NCBI GenBank assembly: GCA_034698045.1
Contig: JAQGAU010000916.1
Coordinates: 1 to 22,676, forward strand
Length of the DNA stretch: 22,676 nucleotides
Direction: 5' to 3'
Source: Paramacrobiotus richtersi
Lineage: Eukaryota; Tardigrada; Eutardigrada; Parachela; Macrobiotidae
Positions 10,806-19,151 of this stretch are shown piece after piece. Positions within the stretch are counted from its first letter, which is position 1. Every line of letters begins with the position of its first letter. The position numbers and the translations under genes are program-made. The notes below the pieces were generated by a model. It was given only the letters and a program-made list of their open reading frames with translations. It was not told the origin of the DNA and did not search any database.

Positions 10806-12031
10806 TCAAGGTCGACCCAGGCAAGATTTTCGTCCCCAAGACGACCGAACGCTGCGCAGACTAGCAGCAAAAATAATGGGATCCAGTATCGGCATTAAAG
10901 CGTAAAGTACGACTGCAAAGTTCAGGAAAGCGGCTATATCTTGAGGCGGGAGAACAAAGCCAAGTAGTATGAAGTATACATTCATTGGAGTCCAACAAAT
11001 AAAGGCGCCGGTGGTCAAGAGTGTCAACGCAACAAACGGCCGTGAACCATCTTTAGCCGTTGCTGATGGCTTGGACGGGACCGAATTCGATTTCATCTGC
11101 AAGTGGATTTATTGTGGCTTAGAGCACCTATTCATCACTATTGAAACGGAGCGTATAATATCATTTAATTGTAGTAAGATCCATTAAATTTTGCGGTATA
11201 CATAGTGGCTAAGCAATTGACAACCCTGACCTTTCTTTCGCTCTTATCGTTCGTTTCGCCACCTGTCATGTCCTTTGCGGTTTCTCTATCCATAGACTGA
11301 TTTGTATTCAACCTATTCCGAACCTTCCGACGTTGAGTCTGCTTGAAGTAGATAAATGGGTACGCAAAGATGACAAAGCCAGCCGGTCCAACACATAACA
11401 AAAATGTCACAACTGTCGAATAGGTTTTAATCAACTGCACATCATAATTCAACGAACAACCGTACTTGTCCAGCCCATTCCAGTACTGGAACTGGTCGAT
11501 CAGGACAAGCGGTAAAGCAACAACATGGACGTAGACAAAACTTCCCAGACATATGTTACAAGCGACTTGTTTCGAGTGATATTGTCGATACGAAATCGGG
11601 AATGCAACTGCCCAAATCCGGTTAATTGTTATGTTCATGTGGATTTGAAGGGGAATATTGTAAAATACCCAGATTAGATACAGGTATAAGGTGCAGAATC
11701 CAGATGGCAGCCACCATTTTACATAGAGCTGGCGGATGATTGCTAATGGATGCAGCAACGCGCAATAGACTGTGTTGGTTCCGAGGAGGACAATCATGTA
11801 CACGGTAAACGATGTCCAAAGTTTTCTGCGCGGTAAAAGTGCAACAATTACTGAACTGTTGAGAGAAATACCGAGGATGCACAAAATTGTACGAGATACA
11901 ATTGGAAAGTCCCATGACGGGGCAGCAGTGGAACGTGTGGCTGAGAAGGTTGTGTTACCGGAAAACGTTGTAGAATTGGGAAAAATGGCAGCACATACGC
12001 TCAGGCTGGTGTTGGAGTTATTCGTGAACAT
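10806..12031 (-). CDS. rhodopsin-like orphan GPCR 2 (2 exons, 363 aa)
   Basis: Exon 1 is 12031-11231 and exon 2 is 11096-10806. A 134-nt phase-0 intron has acceptor CCACTTGCAG and a weaker donor, GTCAGG, after AAG. It interrupts the third intracellular loop between TM5 and TM6. The extracellular N terminus has several sequons (N4, N7, N19, N26). C113 and C192 fit the conserved disulfide. TM3 ends ITINRIWAVAFPISYR, with N137-R138-I139 replacing DRY. TM6 has ICWTP (300-304), and TM7 has ILDPIIF in place of NPxxY, followed by a short basic tail. The ATG at 12031 has A at -3. A TATA-like TTTTATA lies about 115 nt upstream, near 12145. The ligand is unknown; G-protein signalling at the plasma membrane follows from the family. 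The donor is the least certain part of the model, since GT alternatives exist a few codons upstream. Confidence 0.88.
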
Positions 12032-13253
12032 GCTTGCAGCTATATACAGTTACAAGAACAAGAAATTGCTGCTGCAGCTGTCGCACATCTCCAGCATTGA
12101 GGGACTAACGCAGGTGCCAGGCTGCGCTTCTCGATATGGGATATAAAATTATATCCAACCGTGTTGGCAGTATATACGGGGGGAAATGCATAAAAATTGT
12201 CCTTTCGACCGACGCGGTACTCGCGCGAGTGACTTTCTTCGTGGCCAATGCTATAAGGAAGCAGTAATCTGGAGCAGAATATCAGATTAACAGGGTCGTT
12301 GTACTCAACGGGCATTAAGTCCGTGTACCTATTGTGATAATCAAATGTTCGTGGGTGGAACCTTATTATGTAGTCTTAAAGCTATGTGTTCCCTTGGGTT
12401 GCCAGTTTTCGATAAGTAACTGCCTACGCCCGACCGGAGACAAAAGGGTGTTTTTCTGGATACAATATGGAATTTTGGCGGCAAGAAAAGGGGTGCAGTA
12501 TCCCATTACAAAAGGATCAGTACTGTATGTATGTCTGCTCGAGTCGAGACACAACACCCACCCGATAACGGATTCTTATGACCTTGGAAGATTTAATCGC
12601 ATGAGCTACGCGGCGATCAGATCTGACAAGGTCGTCTAAAGGTGACCAGGTTTGATTGTTCAACCGTGCTGTAGACCCGTCAGGCTGGCCTGTTTCGGTC
12701 ATGAGCTCTTGCGGCTTGTTGACGGGATTAGCTTTATGAGGTTGACCTATGGGACCGGAGATCCTTATATGAACAAATGAGTGACCGTTATGTAAGCCAG
12801 AACCACTCATAAACAGTTTTGGTAGTTTTCTTTTTTTTTTTAATTTTTTCGCAGGACTTGTTTTGAGCTGGGAGGTGCGTGCAGATAAATAATGGATTTA
12901 TCAGTGCATACATCTGCGACAAGTGCACCAATCTGCTTTATATCACATCAGGTGTGTTTTTTGCACGTATCTGTATGTCGCTTATTTACTAAGCCCCTCA
13001 GGAACATATTCAACGTTTTCCTTCAACGTTCAACATATTTTTATTGAAGGAGCTACGTATGTGACCGGCAATAAAGTCCCCCCGGGCTTTTTTGCCGGGA
13101 CCCCCTTGTAACCACTGCCAAAAACGTAACCGCTTTACATGACATGCGTGGTGACGGCAAGGACCTAAGGAGAAAACCAGAAATTTTTTTCGACCACCAT
13201 TGTGACCAAAACCAAAATACACGCCGGACATGATCTGGTTAAGCAACCGTAAA
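12032..13253. other. intergenic region between GPCR 2 and GPCR 3, left part
   Basis: This holds the GPCR 2 promoter side (TATA-like near 12145) and then no supported gene. A 97-codon hydrophilic minus-strand frame beginning at an ATG (12810-12520) has no recognisable domain and is not called. A pyrimidine tract ending CGCAG at about 12828-12855 looks like a splice acceptor but leads into no coding sequence. Confidence 0.4.
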
Positions 13254-13346
13254 TGCCGGCTCTGACTTGGCCAAGGGGACTTAATTGCCTCTGACTTGGC
13301 TAAGGGGACTTAATTGCCGGTACTGTCCAAGTGAGGGCACATAATT
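13254..13346. repeat. short tandem repeat, three copies of ~30 bp
   Basis: Two close copies share CTGACTTGG(C/T)(C/T)AAGGGGACTT, then AATTGCC. A third, diverged copy has CTGTCCAAGTGAGGGCAC, then ATAATTGCCGG. The first copy contains the palindrome TTGGCCAA. It lies in intergenic DNA with no visible gene association. Confidence 0.75.
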
Positions 13347-14079
13347 GCCGGACATGCACTTTATAATTCTGGGCCTGTTTCCCATCGTTTACAGCTTCGC
13401 ACAAAGTTGTGATGCTCTGAAACCAGCCCTAGGAATACCGTTCTATCCCAAGCCGTCTGGGGAAAGTGATCGCAAACGGTGGCTACAGAACCCTGTACCA
13501 AAGTATTTTTCGGTGTAATAACGATACTGTTTCTGTACAACTGACATCGGCTGGGCCTCAAATTTGTTGGTATGCCAACCATTTAAGTGTGATTTTTACT
13601 GGGATAATTGCTAACGGTGATCCTACTAAGATTTGTAAAACCTGTAAGTTTTCCGTATAGACCAGTTTTCCTAATAAGGTGATCTTGCTACTAGACTTAT
13701 TTACCGTAACAAACTTTATGGACTGTCATACGCATTGAAAAAATGTGGCACTAATTGTTTCCGGTGTGGCTGTTTGGGTTACAATATCTGCACAATGGCG
13801 TCGGTTGCCTGAAACGTAACTACATAAATTACGCGCATTTCAATAGTACATGAGCGCGACGTAAAAATGCGGGTAGGGTTTAGTAACAAGCCGGAAATGA
13901 AAATGCAGTCAATACAATGTCCCATGCAGCAGACCACAATGTAAGAAAGGTGCCTCTTTTGTTGCGGCTGGCTTCTGTCTTGGGAACTGTCACCGGCATT
14001 TGCTGACGAAAACGGAGCGCGTAAGTAATTCGGGAAGTAAGTTAGCCAATAGTCAACAGTCACAGCAGCACTTCGTACA
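13347..14079. other. intergenic, no supported gene
   Basis: Only short open frames without domains are seen. This probably includes the 3' UTR of GPCR 3, though no AATAAA on the minus strand is obvious here. Confidence 0.4.
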
Positions 14080-15246
14080 CTAAGCCCAGAGTGACTGGTA
14101 AAACTGGCATGGAACCACACTAATCCATCGTGTTTTTTGTTTTTTTAACATGTGCTTGTATAACACTGAATGTATAACACGTAGGATATGTACAGCGGGG
14201 AAAAATATTAAAGTATTAACACTAATCCATCGATCCGATGCGCATTTCTGATTCTTTTGCTCCAACTTGTAGCACTTGAGTAAGCGAACAGCCGAATGAC
14301 GCAAGTTGCCGATGGATAGTGCAAAGAAGAGCGGATCCAAAACAGGCAATAAAAGAGTCAAAACACTTTGTACTTGCTGGAGGGTGGCTACCTTGCTGGG
14401 CGGCTTGAAATCAACCAAATGAAAAAACACCGCACCCGGCGTCCAGCAGATAAAGGCGCTAACGGTCAGCAGCGTCAAAACAAAAAACGTTTGGGACTGC
14501 GTCTGTGCCTTTCGGTTCACTGAAACCGCATTTCCTGGCGTCCCATTGGTTTGGACGGCTCCTCTTCTCCTGCGGAAAAACATCCAAAGAAGAACAGGAT
14601 AGCACACCGGAACGAACAGCTTGGGTACATCATTCACCCAAATGGCGACAAACATGGCCCACTTTGGCTGTACGGTCAGATCCATCAAGCAGCCTCTAGA
14701 GAGCGGTACCCGATAGTACAGGGCGTCTAAGATTATTCCTGGCATAACCAGCAGATGAACATACACCACGGCGACGACACACAGTACAGCGGCAACACGT
14801 GGACTATGGCGGTCCTTGTATGATATGGGCCAGATTAACGCCCAAGCGCGATTCAGGCTGATCAGCACGTGAAGGTGTACCGTAATCGCCGGAATAACAA
14901 AGATACTGTACACCATTAACGTACATCCCTGTGACCCCAGCCACACCCAGGATCCATAGTAGTCGCCGACACTTTTTATAGAATTGTGAATTCCGGCATA
15001 CAGCGCGTGGCTACAAAGAAGAGCCATGACATAAATGTTAAAAGCAGTTCGCAGAAAATTTTTTCTTAAAAACAAGAAAATATCTACACAGTTGAAGGCT
15101 AGCGTGATCGCGGTTATGCTGATATAGATGATATTGCTGGATGGGGAAACGTATACGTAGCGACTAGATGCGGTGTCGGTATGTTGTCCTTGTGTTCGAT
15201 TATCAGGGGGAACAGTGCAGGTGGTGCAGTTATTGACCGACATCAT
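14080..15246 (-). CDS. rhodopsin-like orphan GPCR 3 with extended C-terminus (intronless, 388 aa)
   Basis: This is a seven-transmembrane receptor of the same subfamily as GPCR 1 and 2. TM segments lie at about 38-60, 68-90, 108-136, 150-174, 196-224, 252-278 and 290-312. C108 and C186 fit the conserved disulfide. TM3 ends SLNRAWALIWPISYK, with N132-R133-A134 in place of DRY. TM6 has ICWTP (266-270), and TM7 has VLDPLFF in place of NPxxY. N-glycosylation sequons lie at N6 and N16. The start has two consecutive ATGs with A at -3. Unlike its relatives it continues about 75 residues past TM7. This tail contains the pentapeptide RWISV twice, at 339-343 and 373-377, encoded by a 14-bp direct repeat with a 102-bp period. 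The tail may come from an in-frame insertion or read-through after loss of an earlier stop. It could also be a 3' intron mispredicted as coding. The receptor core is secure; the tail is less so. Confidence 0.88.
   Translation of the reverse strand: MMSVNNCTTCTVPPDNRTQGQHTDTASSRYVYVSPSSNIIYISITAITLAFNCVDIFLFLRKNFLRTAFNIYVMALLCSHALYAGIHNSIKSVGDYYGSWVWLGSQGCTLMVYSIFVIPAITVHLHVLISLNRAWALIWPISYKDRHSPRVAAVLCVVAVVYVHLLVMPGIILDALYYRVPLSRGCLMDLTVQPKWAMFVAIWVNDVPKLFVPVCYPVLLWMFFRRRRGAVQTNGTPGNAVSVNRKAQTQSQTFFVLTLLTVSAFICWTPGAVFFHLVDFKPPSKVATLQQVQSVLTLLLPVLDPLFFALSIGNLRHSAVRLLKCYKLEQKNQKCASDRWISVNTLIFFPAVHILRVIHSVLYKHMLKKQKTRWISVVPCQFYQSLWA
14117..14232. repeat. 14-bp direct repeat, 102 bp apart, in the GPCR 3 tail
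   Basis: ACACTAATCCATCG occurs exactly at 14117-14130 and 14219-14232. The period of 102 bp is a multiple of three, so both copies are read in the same frame. The AT-rich insert between them looks unlike the receptor core. Confidence 0.85.
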
Positions 15247-16200
15247 ACTTTATTATTTGTAGAAACTGAATTTCTGAACGACTGCAAACCTTTCAAATTG
15301 AGGTAGCAGAGCATTTAACGCAACTTTGTTAACGGCAGCGACAGATCTTGCTTTTAAATTGTTCAAGCCAGACCGTAAAAAGCGCTAACTGGACAATCGA
15401 TTACAAGTAGTACTTGTAGTTATAACTGCAAAACGTTAATAGGAAATTAAAGCTTCTTCCGGATGCAGCGTCGCTTGATTAGTAAAACACATCCTGTGGT
15501 ACCTTTATTTCTTCAGAAGAAGCTGACATTTAGCGAAGAATCGCTGCCTCTTTCTGTTTATTACTCAGCTCTAAGATTCGTCGAAACCTCTTCAACTTCC
15601 ATGTATGTTTGGGCGCTCCAACGGAAACAATCTACGTCTGCCATGTGTGCTAAATGTTTCTCGGTTTGCCTAATCAAAAGGAATGCTTCCTGTAACCTGT
15701 ATTAACCGAACCGTCAGCATAGGTCAATGGATCAGTACATATGCAGTTGTTTTTAAAATGGTCTTTCGTACAATACATGCACATGTACTGTACCGCTCGT
15801 GGCACTCTAGATGATTGTTTATGCTGGATATACTTACCTTGCTGTATACCGTCATATACAGTACGTTTCCTTAAACTTCACATATACTTCTATTAAACTT
15901 CCTGCTGTAACAATCACAAGACACTAGCACGAATTCATATAACTAAAATTTGTGTAAAGATCGAACGAACCAGAACGAAGTTCTTGTACACCCATGAAGC
16001 CGGCTTTCCGTGCCATGTGTCGGTCATTACTATTGCGCAATTTCCGACGCTGTATGCTCAACGAAACTGCGCTGTTGGGTCTGTTTGTGTCGGTCACAAT
16101 TATTGTGCAAGTAGGAAAGTGCACCTTCGGTACCCATCAACCTGCAAATACTTTCTTCGCTTCGGTTACCCAATGCCCTTTAGTTTCGGGTGACCTTTCC
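15247..16200. other. intergenic, GPCR 3 upstream region
   Basis: No supported gene. A TTTAAA near 15350 could be a weak TATA element for GPCR 3. A 7-bp inverted repeat (CTGTATA...TATACAG) lies at 15842-15861. A ~30-bp motif beginning GTGTCGGTCA is repeated 70 bp apart near 16017 and 16087. An 80-codon frame at 15463-15705 shows no recognisable domain. Confidence 0.45.
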
Positions 16201-16212
16201 TAGTAAATTGCT

Positions 16213-17000
16213 ACGAATAAATGATACGCTGTGGGCCTGTGGCCTTCATCTGACATCCTTCTCGCACCAATCGTTTAATTACAGTCTACGAGCTACAGTT
16301 ACGTGTTCCAAACTTGATTTTTCCGTGGAATTATTACACGACTAGACAGCATATGGTGAAAGCTGAAACAAAGCCTAGAGTACCGCAGTTAGCGACTAGA
16401 CATAACTCGCTCCGGGTATTAATCTTCGATTCACTGCAATTGTTAAGTTGTTACGGGATGGCGCTGCTAGACAGTAAACATGTTTTTTCGTCAGGAAAAA
16501 GCCGTCGAAAGCGCTTTGTCATGAACAGATTCACAGACTTAACATGGCTGTTGAGACTGTAAGCAGCTAACCGTCTTCAGAGCGCTCGGAATTCAAGAAT
16601 TCCTATATCAGATATTGTAATATCTTGTGGCCCGAATGATCCTTTTCAACGTACTCGGTGAGGCATGGTGCCTCTCCAAGAACATAAAATAGGATCATTC
16701 GGGCCTCTTCTGGCTGTGGTCGGGCTGTTCTTCGCGCCGTATCAATCTTAAAACGCATGCTGATACAGCCTTGTATTAGCCATTGTTGGACAGTAAGGAT
16801 AAACCTGAATTCGCTAATATTCGTATAGCGGGGACACTCTCCTGCTCGGGTGTGTAATGCGTCGCGGTCCTATGTAGATTGGCCATCGGTGTTCTGAATT
16901 GCAAATGGACAGAGGATCCGCGCTGCATCTGATGGCCGCACACGTGGACGAGAATGGTTGATGTGCCGTACAAGCAGTGCAAAGCGGATGCCTCTTAAAC
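16213..17000. repeat. left copy of a diverged ~1.07-kb tandem duplication
   Basis: Block A (about 16215-16600) and block B (about 16800-16985) reappear in the same order and spacing in the right copy. Anchors are GCTGCTAGACAG at 16465 and 17531, CCGTCGAAAGCGCT near 16502 and 17580, and TGCTCGG at 16843 and 17915. The spacing from A anchor to B anchor is 379 bp here and 385 bp in the right copy. No intact gene is recognised; reading frames are broken differently in the two copies. Confidence 0.75.
16586..16705. repeat. cluster of nested inverted repeats
   Basis: Three hairpin-forming elements lie together. The first is a GAATTC-AA-GAATTC palindrome near 16590. The second is AGATATT-GT-AATATCT near 16610-16625. 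The third is a perfect 15-bp inverted repeat, GGCCCGAATGATCCT at 16629-16643 and its complement at 16691-16705, which encloses an inner hairpin GAGGCA-TGG-TGCCTC at 16659-16673. None of this is evident in the right copy of the duplication. Confidence 0.8.
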
Positions 17001-17229
17001 CGTCGCCTCGGTGAACATGTCCTCTGGCTCCTCTTTCCAACGACCGTCAAACCAGCCACCATTGCAGCCACGTGGTGATTTGGAGGATGTGAGACGTTGT
17101 TGCCGGAATTCTCAACGGAGAGGGTCGGTAATAGTGTCGAAGACAGTAATACTTTTTTATATTATTTTGTAATAATATTAATCCAGTTTTTTCGGTAACG
17201 TTTCTCGTACATGCTGACATTGGGGAAAT

Positions 17230-18195
17230 GCCTAGTTAGTACTGCAACAAGCGATCCCTTGTAATAGCTTCCCGCTGACATCTTTCTCGTTTAAGCCGTT
17301 TAATTGTAGTTCTTCGCTGCAACGTTAACTTATAATTACTTTGTTCGTTGAGAATCTAGTTTGTTGGAGATTTCCCAAAGAAGTATTACAAGACCAGGAG
17401 TCATCTGTAGTAGTAAAAGCCGAAACAGGTAACGCAAGCTACCGCAGCGCATGCAACTACCGATATTGAAAGAAATCACCCCAGGCGCTAATTGTCGATT
17501 CACTGTCGTTTACATCGGTCCAGGATGGCCCGCTGCTAGACAGCCAGACAGTATGAAATTGATATCATCACGGAAAACCCGTCGAAAGCGCTTAATTGAA
17601 AAGATTAACAGATTTCTCGCGGCTGCTTCGACCGTAACGCGTAAATAACTATAGCCGTGTTGAGGTCGCTTGGACTTCAGAGGTTCTGATTTCAGACACT
17701 CTGAGTTGTTTTATTACAAGCCTGCATAATCATCTGTCGGGAGGGACACAAACTGTTTTGCTTTTCCGGTTGCAGAATGGAACCTCAAACTTTCAAACCA
17801 GCTTCGAATCGTGGCGGACTTGAATATACAACCTTATTTATTTTATCTTTGCCGCTTTTGGAAGTAAAGCACGGACCGGGAGCAGTTAGTAACTGAATAG
17901 CAAGGACACTCTTGTGCTCGGATGTCTAATGCGTAGGTCCTTTGTCGATATGCCATCAGTGATCTAACTTGCAGATTACAGAGGATCTTGCGCTGCATCT
18001 GGTAATCTCACACATGGATGGTAATACTGAATGTAGCCCCTCAGTATCCGTATAACAAGGGCACTATCATGCTCGGATGTCTAATGCGTAGGTCCTTTGT
18101 CAATACGCCGTCAGTGGTCTGAATTGCAGATTGACAGCGGATCTTGCGCTGCATCTGATAGTCCCCATCTGGATGATAATATTGGATGTATTTCA
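17230..18195. repeat. right copy of the ~1.07-kb duplication, with block B doubled
   Basis: Block A recurs at about 17230-17700. Block B recurs twice in tandem with a 155-bp period, at about 17898-18040 and 18050-18195. These share GCTCGGATGTCTAATGCGTA, then GGTCCTTTGTC, and later a TTGCGCTGCATCTG core. The two right-hand B copies are more alike than either is to the left-hand one, so the local doubling is younger. Function unknown. Confidence 0.75.
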
Positions 18196-18747
18196 CAGCT
18201 AATGTATCTAATGTTGCTTAAGCTGCTAACAAAAGTCGTCGCCCAGGTCAAACTATCCTCTGGATTTTACTCACAGTCACAGAAATGACCGGTTCTTTTA
18301 TGGTTAAGAATATTTGCTCTATCTTGATCAACCACAAAACGAAAGTGCAAATAGAACGCTTAGGTATCCGAGTCCGGCGACTTAGGCAGCAATAATTATT
18401 AATGTAAATTAATAAATAAACTGCTTTATTTAGAAGTATTTTCAATTTACAGAGCACAGCAACTCAGCAAGTATTGTTTTTTTACGCATTACTCGCATTT
18501 CGATCATATCACGTGTACAGAACGAAGTTTAATACCTCCCGGAGAGGTTTTACGTAGTACAGGTAACTTAACAAATTTCTTGGAGGTGATGATTACAATG
18601 ACAATAGGTTTAAACAGTACGGTCATGCTATAAAGATTTACGTGGCGCTACGTGGTACGTACTTATATGAACAACATAAGTACCGTATTTTGTATACGAA
18701 CAATAGTACAGCGAGAGTTCTCGAACACATCTGATATTCGTTCGTAA
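18196..18747. other. intergenic, upstream of the GPCR remnant
   Basis: This AT-rich to mixed sequence has no supported gene. TM1-TM5 of the decayed receptor at 18748 would lie here but I cannot recognise them. Confidence 0.4.
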
Positions 18748-18925
18748 TGCCGGGTTATATTTTGGGGTTGCATGTCCTGGCTGTCAGACAGGTTTTTCAT
18801 AGTGGGGGTGATACTGTGTTCCATGCCAGCATGGTCTGATCTCTGGTGGTTGGCTTTCTGTTTGTTACTACCAAAGTAAAATGGACTTGATCCGGAACCG
18901 GTTTTCCCGACGCGGAAATTCACTT
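18748..18925 (+). pseudogene. GPCR pseudogene fragment (TM6 end to tail) related to GPCR 1
   Basis: One frame reads VIFWGCMSWLSDRFF and then VGVILCSMPAWSDLWWLAFCLLLPK before an in-frame TAA at 18877-18879. It lines up with GPCR 1 residues 272-311 (VIKFFGSWMPETFF..., SMQALFDPWLLAFCLLTAK). Similarity continues at nucleotide level past the stop (AAATGGA... matching AACTGGA...). A stop also precedes the fragment at 18745-18747, the TM6 CWTP motif is lost, and the TM7 FDP has become SD-L. No TM1-TM5 sequence is recognisable upstream. It is best explained as a dead duplicate of GPCR 1 on the same strand, about 9.4 kb away. Confidence 0.75.
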
Positions 18926-18998
18926 GGTTTTCTTATATGTTATTAATTTCATGGCATTTAATTTTGCTATAGTGGTCTACCTCCCCCTGCTGTACCAA

Positions 18999-19008
18999 TT
19001 TATTTATT
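18999..19008 (-). terminator. poly(A) signal (overlapping AATAAA) of the CUB gene
   Basis: The minus strand reads AAATAAATAAA, giving two overlapping AATAAA hexamers about 145 nt beyond the stop codon at 19152. This placement supports the transmembrane exon as the usual last exon. No AATAAA follows the alternative stop at 19619 before that exon. Confidence 0.6.
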
Positions 19009-19151
19009 TGCGGTTTGTACAAAAAACTGTCATCAGAAATGGTATTGACATCAACGACCAGTCATCGCGTTGAACCTGTGTTTTTGTACAACACAGTATC
19101 ATCCGGGAACGGCGCCATACAACTGCTGAGAAAGTTGCGTAACAACATCAT

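Noticed and set aside
12520..12810. 97-codon ATG-started hydrophilic frame on the minus strand
   Set aside because: It could be a small protein, but there is no signal peptide, domain, nearby promoter motif or second copy to support it.
15463..15705. 80-codon plus-strand frame containing LPLSV, similar to a phrase in the frame at 19412-19747
   Set aside because: The shared words are only a few residues, and the second frame is antisense to the CUB gene region, so the likeness is probably chance.
16776..17071. Minus-strand frames through block B with RITHPS- or RIRHPS-like words in all three copies
   Set aside because: The frames are broken by stops in each copy and match no family I know. 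They are better treated as repeat sequence.
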